Shown: positions 1-10,244 of the stretch, piece by piece
Layout of the letters: each line of letters opens with the position of its first letter
Numbering within the stretch: position 1 is the first letter of the stretch
Assembly (NCBI GenBank): GCA_045802605.1
Contig: JBJMQS010000059.1
Span: forward strand, 27,469-91,468
Source: JBJMQS01 sp045802605
Lineage (GTDB): Bacteria > Planctomycetota > Planctomycetia > Gemmatales > Gemmataceae
Length of the DNA: 64,000 nucleotides
Reading direction: 5' to 3'
The notes under the pieces: generated by a model
The model's database searches: none
Seen by the model: the letters and a program-made list of their open reading frames with translations, nothing else
What the model was told of the DNA's origin: nothing
Position numbers and translations under genes: made by a program

Positions 1-171
1 GCTTGCCTAACCGGATTCGTTCACGCACCCTTCCGGGGCGAGGGGCGCCCGTGAAAAGAATCGAGACTGTTTTTGAAAAGAATCGAAACTTTTTTCACGG
101 GATGTTGGTTGAGAAGCAGCCAAGCCGAAGGCCCCCCTGGGCGAGGGGAGGCCTTCAGCCCGCTGGAAGGA
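1..171. other. Gene-free left edge with short repeats and hairpins
   Basis: No convincing gene lies here. A 12-bp direct repeat GAAAAGAATCGA occurs at 53-64 and 76-87. It is enclosed by an inverted repeat (CCCGTGAAAA near 49, TTTTCACGGG near 92). A second hairpin at about 127-157 (GAAGGCC near 127, GGCCTTC near 150) lies just beyond the stop of the giant minus-strand gene. It could end its transcript, but it has no clear U-run. Confidence 0.4.
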
Positions 172-3100
172 TCAAGGAATGTAGCCGCCGAACGTGGCGA
201 CGCTCAGCGCGTACCAGGTGCCGTTGATGTTGACCTGATCGGTGACCGTGATGTTCGTGGCCGATCCAGGACTGGTGTTCGCCGCGGTCACCAACTTCGA
301 CATGTTGGCGGCCGAGGCCGCACTACTGAGTCCGAAGGCCGTCCCGGTGTATGACCCGCCCACGATCGCCGCGCTCAGCGTGACCGTCTTGCCGGTCAAG
401 GCACTGAAGAACACCTGGCGGAAGGCGAAGCCGCCCGTCGCGATGGCTTGCAGCGTCGGCACGTCATCGATGTGAGCCGTCACGGTCGAGTTCGTGGCCA
501 GCGACAAGTTCTGCGTCGCGGCGGTGGTGACGTTGAAGTCGTTGGTCGGGAAGCTAATCGTGGCCGACGGCGGCGAGCCGACCGAGCTCAGCGAGTAGTT
601 GCCCGCATCCGCGCCCGAGAGGGTGTAGCTGTTGCCGCGGACCGACCAGGTGCCGGGCACCGAGCTAGCGAAGTGCGGCACCACAACCACCATCGACACC
701 ACATCGCCGCCGATCACACCACTGACGCTGGTGTGCACCACGGCATCGGTCGTGTTGTCGAAGAACTTGTTGTCAGCGGTGAAGCTGGCGGTGATGCTCT
801 TCGCGGTGATGGTGGCCGTCGTGGTGGAGACGTCGAGCACGTAGTTGGCCCCACTCGCACCACCCAGGGTGCCACCGTTGAGCGTGACCACCTTGTTGAC
901 GCCGGCGTTCTTGTCGCTGAACGTGGCATCGGTGTACGACAGCGTGACCGTGTCGCCGCTGACGACGCCGATCAGGGTCGGGCCGCTCGTCACCGTGGCA
1001 CTGGTGTTGCCGTTGTAGACCCGGTTGGCCGCGTTGAAGCCCGCAGTCAGGTGCTTCTGCGAAATCGTGAACGAGGTCGCACCGCTCGAGCCGTTGTGGT
1101 TGGTGTTGCCGGCGAAGCTGGCAATGGCCTGGTAGAGGCCGGCGGCCGATGGCGCACCACCGATGTTGTCCCACGAGGTGCCGTTCCACTTCTGGTAGCT
1201 AACGGTCAGGCCGTTCGCGCCTTCAGCATCCACACCGTTGCTGTCCCACCGCGCTGTGGCCGAGTGCGAGGCTCCATCGTAGATGACGCCCGCACCGTCG
1301 GCCCAAGTCACCGTGACGTGGGTCGCGGCCTTGTTGATGACGATGGCCACATCGCCGGACTCGGTGAAGTAATTACCACCGGCGTTGAAGGTCCAGTGAG
1401 CGTTGCCGCCCGGAGCATTGATGTACGAGGCTCCGAAATTCAGGAAGCCGCTCAGGTTGCCGTCCGGGCCGCTAGCCGAGCCAGTCGCTCCGTGCGACGC
1501 AGCGTCGTAAGTGCCGGTATAACCATTCACCAAAATGGAGGCGTGAACCTTGCCAATGTCGATGTTCACATCGCCGGATTCGGTGAAGTAGTTCGAGCCG
1601 GCATTGAACGTCCAGTGAGCGACACCGCCAGGAGCATTGGTGTAGCTGGCGCCCAGGTTGAGGAAGCCGCTCAGGTTGCCGTCGGGCCCGCTGGCCGAGC
1701 CAGTGGCGCCGTGAGCGAAGGTGTCGTAATCACCGGTGTAGCCGTTAACCAAGATGCTGGCATGCACCTGATTGATGGTGACATTGCCCGCACCGCTGGC
1801 GTCTTCGTAGTTCGGCGCACCGCTGAACGACCAGTTGGCCACGTGGCTGCCGGCGTTCTTGAAGCTGTCGCCCGAGAAGCCCAGCGAAATGTTGTCCGAC
1901 TCGCCGGCGACGCCGGTGATATGCGGGGTCAAGCCGTGGAACGCCGCATCGTAGTCGCCTGTGTAGTCGTCAACCACAATGCCGGCCGTCGCCTTGTTGA
2001 TGGTGCCGGCGGCGGTGTGCAGGTGCACGTTGTAGTTGTTGCCCGAGTTGGCATCGTTGACGGTGTAACCAGTCACAGACAGGGTTCGCGCCCCGGCGTT
2101 GGTGCTATCGAACGCCTGCGTCAGGCTGTTCACCGAGTCGCCCGTTTGCACGCCGGTGACGCTTGGGACGGCAGTTGAATTCGTCGTGGCGTCATAGATC
2201 CGCGTTTGACTGGTGGCGAAGATGTCGACATCGGCCTTGCTGATCGAGCCGGCGGCTGTGTGCAAGTGCACTGCGTAGTTGCCGCCCAGGTTGCCGTCGT
2301 TGACCGTGTAAGTGTTCACCGACAGCGTTCGCGAGCCGGCATTGCGGCTATCGAACACTTGCGAGAGGCCGGAGACGTTGTCCGGTGCGAACAGGCCCGC
2401 CACCATTGGCGTGCCTGTCGAGTTGGTCGTGCCGTTGTACCCGCGGGCATCCGAGACCGCAGTGATATCCAGATCCGCCTGGCTGATGGAGCCCGCGGCG
2501 CCATGGAAGACGAGATCGTAGTTGTTGCCGTTGTTGCCGTCGTCGAGGGTGTATTCGCTGACGTCTAGCATCCGTGCACCGGCATTGCGGCTGTCGAATT
2601 CCTGGACCAAACCGTCAAGCGTATCGCCGGTGAAGAGACCACTCCAAGTGGGCATGCCAGCCGAGTCGGTCGTTCCGTCGTAAGTGCGGGAATCGGACAC
2701 GGCGAAGATGTCCAACGTGGCTTGCGAGATCGTGCCCGCAGCCGTCGCCAGATGCACCGTGTAGTTGTTGCCGAGATTACCGTCATTCACCGTATAGGTA
2801 GCGACTGAGAGTGTGCGGGCACCCGCATTCTTGCTGTCGAAGACCTGCGAGAGGCCGGACACATTGTCGCCGGTTTGCACGCCGGTGACATCCGGCGACA
2901 CACTGGAGTTCGCCGTCCCGTCGTAGCCGCGACTGTCGGTATGAGCCGAAATGAAGAGGTCGGCCTTGCTGATCGACCCGGCAGCGGTGTGCGTAAAGAC
3001 GTTGTAATTGCCGCCGCCGTTGCCATCGCCGAGCGTGTAGGCAACGACTGACAGCGTTCGCGGGCCGGCGTCGCGGCTATCGAACGCTTCGACCAGGCTG

Positions 3101-6100
3101 CTCAGGCTGTCGCCAGTCTGCAACCCAGTGTAAGTCGGCAGCGCCGAGGAGGCGGCCGTGCCGTTGTAGGTCCGGCTATCGGTCACCGCGTTGATGTCCA
3201 ACGTGGCTTTGCTGATCGAGCCCACGGCATCGTGCGTGAACACATCGTAGTTGTTGCCGCCATTGCCATCGGCGAGACTGTAAGCGCTCACCGTCAAAAT
3301 GCGGCTGCCAGCGTTCTTGCTGTCAAACGACTGCTGCAGGCCGGTCAAGGTGTCACCCGATTGCAGACCAAAGTAGGTCGGCGCGACCGACGAGCTCGAC
3401 GTGCCATCGTAGACGCGGCTGTCGGTCGTCGCGTTGATGTCGAGTTGGGCCTTGAAGATTGTGCCCGCTGCGTCCTCGGTGGACACGGTGTAGTTGTTGC
3501 CGCCGTTGCCATCGGTCAAGGTGTACCCCACCACTGAAAGGATGCGTGGGCCGGCGTTTCTGCTGTCGAACACTTGAACCAGATCGGTGAGGCTGTCACC
3601 CGGCTGCAGGCCGCCGTAGCTCGGCAGGGCGCTGGAGATAGCCGTGCCGTCATAGTCGCGGCTGAATGGCGTGGCGACGATCGTGAGGGAGGCCTTGCTG
3701 ATCGAGCCATTAGCGGTGTGGGTCACAACGTTGTAATTGCCACCGGCATTGCCATCTGTCAGCGTGTAGCTGGTGACGCTCAAGGTGCGAGCACCTGCGT
3801 TCTTACTGTCGAACATTTGGACGAGGCCCGTCAAGCTATCGCCCGTCTGCAGACCCGTGGAGGTCGGCACGGCCGCGGAAGCGGTGGTGCCGTCATAACC
3901 GCGGCTGTCGGAAGTCGCGAAGATGTCGAGCGCGGCCTTGCTGATGGTGCCCGCGGCGGTGTGCGTGGTGACGGCATAGTTGCCGCCACTGTTGCCATCG
4001 GCGAGCGTGTAACTCGCGACCAACGTGCTGTTGCCGGCGCCCATCACATTGCGTGATGCGAACGCTTGGCTCAGAGCACTGAAGCTATCGGTGTCGTAAA
4101 GCAGTCCTGCGGCCAAGCCGTCGGCTTGGAAAGTAGGAGCCGCGGACGATCCCGTCGTGCCGTCGTAAGTGCGGCTATCGGTGGTGGCATAGATATCCAG
4201 CCCCCGTTGAGTGATCGAACCACTGGCGGTGTGCGTGAACACATCGTAATTGCCGCCGGCATTGCCATCCGACAGCGAGTAGGCACTGACGGACATCGTT
4301 CGCGCGCCGGCGTTGCGGCTGTCGAACACCTCGACGAGGCCCGTGAGGGTGTCGCCCGTCTGCAAGCCGGTCGAGGTCGGCAAGGCTGCAGAAGTCGCAG
4401 TGCCGTCGTAGGCTCGGCTATCCGTGGTGGCGAAGATATCCAGAGCCCGCTTGCTGATTGAGCCGGAGACCGTGTGCGTGAACACATCGTAGTTGCCGCC
4501 GGCATTGCCATCGGTCAGCGAGTATGCACTGACCGAGAGCGTTCGCGGGCCGGCATTGCGGCTATCGAACACCTGCACCAGACCGGTGAGGCTGTCACCG
4601 GTTTGCAGGCCCGTGTAACTCGGCGCCACACTGGAGGCTGCGGTGCCGTCATAGGTCCGGCTATCGGTCGTGGCATAAATATCGAGTGCGGCCTTGGAGA
4701 TGGAGCCAGCAATATTGTGCGTAAAGACGTTGTAGTTGCCGCCGGCATTGCCATCGACCAGCGAGTAGGCGCTGACCGACAACGTGCGTGCTCCGACATT
4801 ACGGCTGTCGAACACCTGGACGAGGCCCGTGAGAGAGTCGCCGGTTTGCAGACCGGTGTAAGACGGGACCAACGTTGAAGCCGCCGTGCCGTTGTAGACT
4901 CGGTTGTCCGCGGTGGCAAAGATGTCGAGCGTCGCCTTGGAGATTGATCCCGACGCGGTGGACAGGTGAACGAGATAGTTGCCGCCAGCGTTCTGATCGT
5001 TGACCGTGTACGTGGTCACGGACAGAGTTCGCGAGCCGACATCGCGGCTATCAAACGTCTGGGCCAACGGACTCACGGTGTCGCCATCGAACAAGCCCAC
5101 GATCGTCGGCGAGACGCTCGAACTCGTCGTGCCGTCATAAATTCGGCTATCGGGCTGTGCGAATAGGTATAGGTCGGCCAAGGTGACAGTGCCGGGCGAA
5201 CTGTGCGTGCTCACCGCGTAGTCGTTGCCGCCGTTGCCATCATTGATCACGTAGTTCGGGACCAAGGTGCTGTTGTCGACCCCGAGAACGTTACGCGAGG
5301 TGAATACCTGGGTCAGGCTGGTAAAGGTATCGCCGTTGTACAGGATGCCGGCCGACTTGCCATTCGCCTGGAACGTCGGGATTTGGTTGGACGCGACAGT
5401 CGCATCGTAGGTGCGGCTGTCGTGAACCGCGTAGATGTCCAACGCCCGCTGAGTGATGCTGCCTGGCGCGGTGAACTCCACCACGGTGTAGTTACCGTTG
5501 TTGTTCCCATCGTCCAGCGTGTATTCGCTCACCAGCAGCGTGCGGCTACCGGCGTGGCGGCTGTCAAACACTTGCTTCATGTCGATGAGCGTATCGCCAG
5601 GTTGCAAGCCGCTGGCTGTGACTACGCCGCTGGACAAGATCGTGCCGTCGTAGGTGCGTGTGTCCGAGACCGCATAAATATTGAGCGTGCGAACGGTGAT
5701 ATCGGCCGTGGTCTCGTAGCTGTTGTTGAGCAGCGTGTAATTGATGCTGTCAGCCCCACCGACGACCGCAATGCCCGTGACGTGAACGGGTTTGGCCGAA
5801 CCCACGTTCTTATCATCGAAGCTGGCGCTGTAGGTGTACGTAAGGATATCGCCGGAGACGCGATCGTCGGAAAGAGTAGCCGTCGCAAGCGTGGTGCCGT
5901 CGTAAACCCGGTTGTCACCCATGGCCGTGGTGTTGAGGTCGCGCTTGGTGATATTGGCGGTGGTGTCGTAAGTGCTATTCAGGAGGTTGTAATTGCCGGC
6001 ATCCGCGCCGCCGGAAATTGTGATGCTCATCACATGAACCGGCTTGGCCGTGCCGACGTTTTTGTTGTTAAAGTTCGCGACATAGCTGAAACTGAACAGG

Positions 6101-9100
6101 TCCCCCGCGATACGGTCATCGAACAGATTGACCGTGGCGCTGGTTGTGCCGTCGTAGACACGGTTATTTCCAGTCGCCGTCACATTCAGATCGCGGGCAG
6201 TGATATTGGCCGTTGTCATCGCGCTGGTATTGAAGCTGTAGTTGCCCGCATCGGTGCCCGAGATCGAGATGCCCGTCACGCTCACTGGCTTGTTCATGCC
6301 GACATTCTTGTTGTTGAAGCTGGCACTGGTGTAGCTGTCCGTGAAGATGTCACCACCGAACCGGTTGTCGGACAGGTTCACCGTGGCACCCGACGTCGAA
6401 TCGTAGATCTTGTCAACACCTGTCGCGCTCACTGTCAACGCAAATGGGGTGATATTGGCCGTTGTCATCGCGCTGGTATTGAAGCTGTAGTTGCCGGCAT
6501 CAGTGCCGGAGATCGAGATACCGCTGACACTCACTGGCTTGCCAGTTCCGACGTTCTTATCAGCAAAGCTGGCGCTGGTGTAACTGTCGGTCAACACATC
6601 ACCGAAGAAGCGGTTGTCCGACAGGTTCACCGTCGCATTGGTCGTGGAATCGTAGACACGGTTCACGCCCGTTGCGCTCACTGTCAATGCAAACGGCGTG
6701 ATGTCCGCAGTGGCCGAAGCCGTGGTATTGAAGCTGTAGTTGCCAGCATCCGTTCCCGAGATCGAAATGCCGCTGACGCTCACTGGCTTGGTGTTGCCCA
6801 CGTTCTTGTCGGCAAAGCTGGCGGTCGTATAGCTGTCGGTGAACACATCACCCAAGAAACGGTCGTCCGACAGGTTCACGGTCGCGCCCGTCGTGGCGTC
6901 GTACACGCGGCTCACGCCCGCCGCACTCACTGTCAATGCATATGGCGTGATATTGGCGACGGTCATCGCGCTGGTGTTGTAGCTGTAATTGCCGGCATCC
7001 GTTCCCGAGATCGAAATACCGCTGACGCTCACTGGCTTGCCAGTTCCGACGTTCTTATCAGCAAAGCTGGCGCTGGTGTAACTGTCAGTGAACACGTCAC
7101 CACCGAAGCGGTTGTCCGACAGGTTCACGGTCGCACCGGTCGTCGAATCATACACCCTGTTGACGCCGGTGGCCGTTACCGTCAAAGCAAACGGCGTGAT
7201 ATTGGCCGTGGTAGAAGCCGTGGAGTTAAAGGTGTAGTTGCCCGCATCGGTGCCCGAGATCGAGATACCGCTGACACTCACTGGCTTGCCAGTTCCGACG
7301 TTCTTATCAGCAAAGCTGGCGCTGGTGTAACTGTCAGTGAACACGTCACCACCGAAGCGGTTGTCCGACAGGTTCACCGTCGCATTGGTCGTGGAATCGT
7401 AGACGCGGTTCACACCTGTGGCGCTTACGGTCAACGCAAATGGCGTGATGTCCGCGGTAGCCGAGGCGGTCGTGTTGAAGGTGTAGTTGCCCGCATCGGT
7501 GCCCGAGATCGAGATACCGCTGACACTCACTGGCTTGCCAGTGCCGACGTTTTTGTTGTTGAAGCTGGCACTGGTGTAACTGTCCGTAAACACATCTCCC
7601 AGGAAGCGGTTATCCGACAGGTTTGCCGTTGCATTGGTCGTGGAATCGTAGACCCGGTTCACACCTGTGGCACTCACCGTCAAAGCAAATGCCGAGATGT
7701 CGGCTGTCGTGTCATAGCTGCTATTAATCAAGTTGTAATTGGTGGCATCGGCTCCGGAGGTCGAAATGGCCGCCACATGGACGGGTTTGCTGTTTCCTAC
7801 ATTCTTCGTGTCGAATAACGCACTTGCGAAACTGACAACCAAATCGTCGCCCGAGATGCTATCGTCCGACTCATGAACAGTTGCATTCTTGGTGCTGTCG
7901 TACACTCGGCTGTCCGCACTGTAGCTGACATGCAAGTCCCTGGCGGAAATTGTCGCTGTGGTAGTTGCGGGATCTAACACGTAGTTGCCGGAATCGCCGC
8001 CGCTCAGAGAGGTGCCGTTGAGGGTAACCGTCTTATTCAACCCGACGTTCTTGTTGGCAAAGGTAGCGTTGGTGTAAGCCAAGTTCACAACATCGCTGAA
8101 GAATATTCCGTTGAGCGTGGGTCCGGTAGCGATCGCAGCCAGCGCCGAACCATTATAGGTCCGATCGTTCACCGAGAATGTCGCAGTCAAGTGGGCTGCC
8201 GAGATGCTCGCGGTCGTGGTCACCGGCGTCGTCAAGAAGTAGTTGCCGGAATCGCCGCCATTCAAGGCAGCGCCGTTCAACGTGATCGTCTTGTTATTGC
8301 CGACGTTCTTGTCCGAAAACGTTGCATCGGTGAAGCTCACGCCGACTGTATCGCCCGTGACCACGCCCGAGAGTGTTGGGCCGGTGGCGATGGTCGCGGC
8401 ATCGGTGCCGTTATAGACCCGGTCCGCCACGGTGAAGCTCGCGGAGATAGTCTTCGGCGTGATTTGGAATGATTGAGACGAACTGGAAGCATCGAGATAA
8501 ACCGTGCCACCGTGGTCAAGGTTGTCCGAGGTATAGAAAGCGCGGCTGTAATAGCCGTTGACATTCTTGGGCGCGGCAATGCTATTCAAATCGGAACTTG
8601 CATCGGAGCTGTTGGCGTAATAGCGAACCGCCGAGTCTCCCCCAGAACTCGCTGCCGCCGGCGCCAATGAAACACTGGCCGATGAATAAGCGTTGCCATC
8701 ATAAATGCTGTTGGGCACACTCAACGTGACCGTCGGTGCGACAAACGTCACAATTTGCAGCGAGTTCGCATCTTGGTCGAAGCTGGTTGTCGGTGAACCG
8801 CCACCGTGGTTTACGATGATCCGTAAGCCATAGCTGCCCGGCGTTAGTCCCGTACTGGTCACCGTAGCGGTGCGGTTGAATGAGCCGGTCGCCTGGTTGA
8901 TAATTGTCGTCGTGGCACCGGTCTTCAGAGCGCTGCCGGTGAATGAGGAGTTCCAAATTTCCGCTCGGTAGCTGGTGTTGGCCGCCGCTGAGCCCACGGT
9001 GTAATCGAAATTCACGCTGACGGACTGGCCGGCCGCAACGCTGACATGCTCGTTCAATGTTCCGTCGTAATCGGTCGTCGATGTTAGGGACTTAATGTCA

Positions 9101-9234
9101 ATTGCGGTCACAGATGGAGCGGTTCGATCTTCGAGAGTCCACAATGCAAGGTTGCGGTTACGCTTGGTCCGCCGGGCTGGGCGAATGTGAGTCTTACGGG
9201 TGATGGTCTTGATCCAGTGGCGGAATGAGAACAT
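172..9234 (-). CDS. Giant repetitive surface protein of YDG/MBG-type modules
   Basis: About 3,020 residues, probably secreted or cell-surface. The first ~45 residues are basic and end in LEDRTAPSV, a motif typical of large planctomycete surface proteins. A short unique region follows, then long arrays. About 11 modules carry a V-x-R-V-Y-D-S-T-T core followed by DKNVG. About 15 modules of ~70 residues carry D-S-R-T-Y-D-G-T followed by FDSRNAG and DGNxGGNY. Three related G-Y-T-G-D-Y-D modules, one Ig-like unit, two more YDG modules and a unique C-terminus (~150 residues) complete it. The start is the internal ATG at 9234, because AGGAGGAG lies 7 nt upstream. Neighbouring modules are nearly identical in DNA (around 6526, 7025 and 7272), which suggests recent duplication or gene conversion. 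An adhesive or matrix role is inference. Confidence 0.85.
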   Translation of the reverse strand: MFSFRHWIKTITRKTHIRPARRTKRNRNLALWTLEDRTAPSVTAIDIKSLTSTTDYDGTLNEHVSVAAGQSVSVNFDYTVGSAAANTSYRAEIWNSSFTGSALKTGATTTIINQATGSFNRTATVTSTGLTPGSYGLRIIVNHGGGSPTTSFDQDANSLQIVTFVAPTVTLSVPNSIYDGNAYSSASVSLAPAAASSGGDSAVRYYANSSDASSDLNSIAAPKNVNGYYSRAFYTSDNLDHGGTVYLDASSSSQSFQITPKTISASFTVADRVYNGTDAATIATGPTLSGVVTGDTVGVSFTDATFSDKNVGNNKTITLNGAALNGGDSGNYFLTTPVTTTASISAAHLTATFSVNDRTYNGSALAAIATGPTLNGIFFSDVVNLAYTNATFANKNVGLNKTVTLNGTSLSGGDSGNYVLDPATTTATISARDLHVSYSADSRVYDSTKNATVHESDDSISGDDLVVSFASALFDTKNVGNSKPVHVAAISTSGADATNYNLINSSYDTTADISAFALTVSATGVNRVYDSTTNATANLSDNRFLGDVFTDSYTSASFNNKNVGTGKPVSVSGISISGTDAGNYTFNTTASATADITPFALTVSATGVNRVYDSTTNATVNLSDNRFGGDVFTDSYTSASFADKNVGTGKPVSVSGISISGTDAGNYTFNSTASTTANITPFALTVTATGVNRVYDSTTGATVNLSDNRFGGDVFTDSYTSASFADKNVGTGKPVSVSGISISGTDAGNYSYNTSAMTVANITPYALTVSAAGVSRVYDATTGATVNLSDDRFLGDVFTDSYTTASFADKNVGNTKPVSVSGISISGTDAGNYSFNTTASATADITPFALTVSATGVNRVYDSTTNATVNLSDNRFFGDVLTDSYTSASFADKNVGTGKPVSVSGISISGTDAGNYSFNTSAMTTANITPFALTVSATGVDKIYDSTSGATVNLSDNRFGGDIFTDSYTSASFNNKNVGMNKPVSVTGISISGTDAGNYSFNTSAMTTANITARDLNVTATGNNRVYDGTTSATVNLFDDRIAGDLFSFSYVANFNNKNVGTAKPVHVMSITISGGADAGNYNLLNSTYDTTANITKRDLNTTAMGDNRVYDGTTLATATLSDDRVSGDILTYTYSASFDDKNVGSAKPVHVTGIAVVGGADSINYTLLNNSYETTADITVRTLNIYAVSDTRTYDGTILSSGVVTASGLQPGDTLIDMKQVFDSRHAGSRTLLVSEYTLDDGNNNGNYTVVEFTAPGSITQRALDIYAVHDSRTYDATVASNQIPTFQANGKSAGILYNGDTFTSLTQVFTSRNVLGVDNSTLVPNYVINDGNGGNDYAVSTHSSPGTVTLADLYLFAQPDSRIYDGTTSSSVSPTIVGLFDGDTVSPLAQTFDSRDVGSRTLSVTTYTVNDQNAGGNYLVHLSTASGSISKATLDIFATADNRVYNGTAASTLVPSYTGLQTGDSLTGLVQVFDSRNVGARTLSVSAYSLVDGNAGGNYNVFTHNIAGSISKAALDIYATTDSRTYDGTAASSVAPSYTGLQTGDSLTGLVQVFDSRNAGPRTLSVSAYSLTDGNAGGNYDVFTHTVSGSISKRALDIFATTDSRAYDGTATSAALPTSTGLQTGDTLTGLVEVFDSRNAGARTMSVSAYSLSDGNAGGNYDVFTHTASGSITQRGLDIYATTDSRTYDGTTGSSAAPTFQADGLAAGLLYDTDSFSALSQAFASRNVMGAGNSTLVASYTLADGNSGGNYAVTTHTAAGTISKAALDIFATSDSRGYDGTTASAAVPTSTGLQTGDSLTGLVQMFDSKNAGARTLSVTSYTLTDGNAGGNYNVVTHTANGSISKASLTIVATPFSRDYDGTAISSALPSYGGLQPGDSLTDLVQVFDSRNAGPRILSVVGYTLTDGNGGNNYTVSTEDAAGTIFKAQLDINATTDSRVYDGTSSSSVAPTYFGLQSGDTLTGLQQSFDSKNAGSRILTVSAYSLADGNGGNNYDVFTHDAVGSISKATLDINAVTDSRTYNGTAASSALPTYTGLQTGDSLSSLVEAFDSRDAGPRTLSVVAYTLGDGNGGGNYNVFTHTAAGSISKADLFISAHTDSRGYDGTANSSVSPDVTGVQTGDNVSGLSQVFDSKNAGARTLSVATYTVNDGNLGNNYTVHLATAAGTISQATLDIFAVSDSRTYDGTTDSAGMPTWSGLFTGDTLDGLVQEFDSRNAGARMLDVSEYTLDDGNNGNNYDLVFHGAAGSISQADLDITAVSDARGYNGTTNSTGTPMVAGLFAPDNVSGLSQVFDSRNAGSRTLSVNTYTVNDGNLGGNYAVHLHTAAGSISKADVDIFATSQTRIYDATTNSTAVPSVTGVQTGDSVNSLTQAFDSTNAGARTLSVTGYTVNDANSGNNYNVHLHTAAGTINKATAGIVVDDYTGDYDAAFHGLTPHITGVAGESDNISLGFSGDSFKNAGSHVANWSFSGAPNYEDASGAGNVTINQVHASILVNGYTGDYDTFAHGATGSASGPDGNLSGFLNLGASYTNAPGGVAHWTFNAGSNYFTESGDVNIDIGKVHASILVNGYTGTYDAASHGATGSASGPDGNLSGFLNFGASYINAPGGNAHWTFNAGGNYFTESGDVAIVINKAATHVTVTWADGAGVIYDGASHSATARWDSNGVDAEGANGLTVSYQKWNGTSWDNIGGAPSAAGLYQAIASFAGNTNHNGSSGATSFTISQKHLTAGFNAANRVYNGNTSATVTSGPTLIGVVSGDTVTLSYTDATFSDKNAGVNKVVTLNGGTLGGASGANYVLDVSTTTATITAKSITASFTADNKFFDNTTDAVVHTSVSGVIGGDVVSMVVVVPHFASSVPGTWSVRGNSYTLSGADAGNYSLSSVGSPPSATISFPTNDFNVTTAATQNLSLATNSTVTAHIDDVPTLQAIATGGFAFRQVFFSALTGKTVTLSAAIVGGSYTGTAFGLSSAASAANMSKLVTAANTSPGSATNITVTDQVNINGTWYALSVATFGGYIP

Positions 9235-9320
9235 ACGATGACTCCTCCTGGGGGTGAAGAACGGCGTAACGACGGCCATACTTGCCGTCGTTTACTTGCA
9301 GTGTGAGGCCTCGAGCTCAA

Positions 9321-9902
9321 TCAATTCGTGCACCGACCCTTGGCCAACAGTTCGACGTCAATGGTGGCCAGTTCTAGGTCGAGCACTTCGATCGTTTTTT
9401 CAGCGGCTTCGCGCGCGAGTTCCGGCGACATGTCGCACTCAGCAGTCGGCGGCTCCCATTCTTCAGTAGGAAGTCCGCTTTCGCGAAAGAGCGCATAGGC
9501 GAAGGCTTCTTCGGCAGAGATCTTGTTCCCGCACAACCAATGGGTGGCTTGAGCGATCCACTTGCGATTGTCGGGTAAAAGTTCAGAAACGGGGATTCGA
9601 AGGGCAGTCGCAACTGTCAACAAGAACCCATTCGACACGCAGTATTCGCCGCTGATGACGCGATCAAAATTTCTAGCGTTGCGACGAATGAGAGTTTCTT
9701 GATTGAGCGCATCGATGCTCAATGGCTCTTCACCATTGACGCGGTTTTCTTCGATTGCAAGGCGGACACGTGAAAGCCAATGTTCTCGCGCTGCAAATTC
9801 AAGCGCCGCCAAGATGCGCTTGTGATGCCATGACCACCACATGTGGGAACGTGCGAACGACGATGTAATGGGTGATAAGCGGTGGGGGCGATTGGACGTC
9901 AT
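9321..9902 (-). CDS. Hypothetical protein with an XRE-like helix-turn-helix segment
   Basis: 193 residues. Residues ~60-112 read like the second half of a Cro/C1-type DNA-binding domain: NFDRVISG, then a helix NGFLLTVATALRIPVSELL of the kind that ends XRE domains. The N-terminal part is rich in Trp, His and Arg (MWWSWHHKR at ~21) and the C-terminus is acidic and helical. No signal peptide or membrane segment is seen. The gene is co-directional with the giant surface-protein gene, which starts 86 bp further on, so they may share a transcript. The start is uncertain: neither the ATG at 9902 nor the one at 9842 has a clear Shine-Dalgarno sequence. A regulatory role is inferred only from the HTH-like segment. 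Confidence 0.6.
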   Translation of the reverse strand: MTSNRPHRLSPITSSFARSHMWWSWHHKRILAALEFAAREHWLSRVRLAIEENRVNGEEPLSIDALNQETLIRRNARNFDRVISGEYCVSNGFLLTVATALRIPVSELLPDNRKWIAQATHWLCGNKISAEEAFAYALFRESGLPTEEWEPPTAECDMSPELAREAAEKTIEVLDLELATIDVELLAKGRCTN

Positions 9903-10244
9903 GGTGGTCAGCGCGGTGTAGATTTACGAATTTCCCTGTTATCCCGGTCACGCAAACGAGAGGCAATGGCGCACTGCGCCTTTTATCCGATTCTCCGAGA
10001 TTTTTCCGCAGGCCTTACGCAACCCAAACGAGAAGATTAAAGCGTGGCTTGAAATTCTTCCGTACTGTTTCTCCAGTCAGCCCCTTCTGAGGAATACGCA
10101 AATTCCGAAAATGAAATGCAACTTCTTGCGATTTTCTTTTTCACGCAATTCAAAACGAACCAAACTACCAAACGTAAATGATGGTGACCGGTAAACTTCT
10201 GAAGTGGTAGAGCGGTATCGTACAGCTGCTAAGAAACAATTCGC
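9903..10244. other. Gene-free intergenic region
   Basis: No ORF with a credible start or protein character. The sequence is A/T-richer than its surroundings and has loose repeats of ACGCAA followed by AACGAG (about 9951 and 10017). It presumably holds the promoter of the 9321-9902 gene and the 3' end of the ABC permease transcript. I could not define a terminator. Confidence 0.4.

Noticed and set aside
448..7818. Long plus-strand open frames (576 codons at 448-2178 and 871 codons at 5203-7818) opposite the giant surface-protein gene.
   Set aside because: They mirror the repeated modules of the minus-strand gene, have repetitive Arg/Val/His-rich composition without domains, and lack Shine-Dalgarno sequences. 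The minus frame has a signal-type N-terminus and known modules.
172..9234. The regular repeats of the giant gene as a possible CRISPR or tandem satellite array.
   Set aside because: Repeat units are about 200-240 bp, coding, in frame and diverged; there are no short identical repeats with unique spacers.
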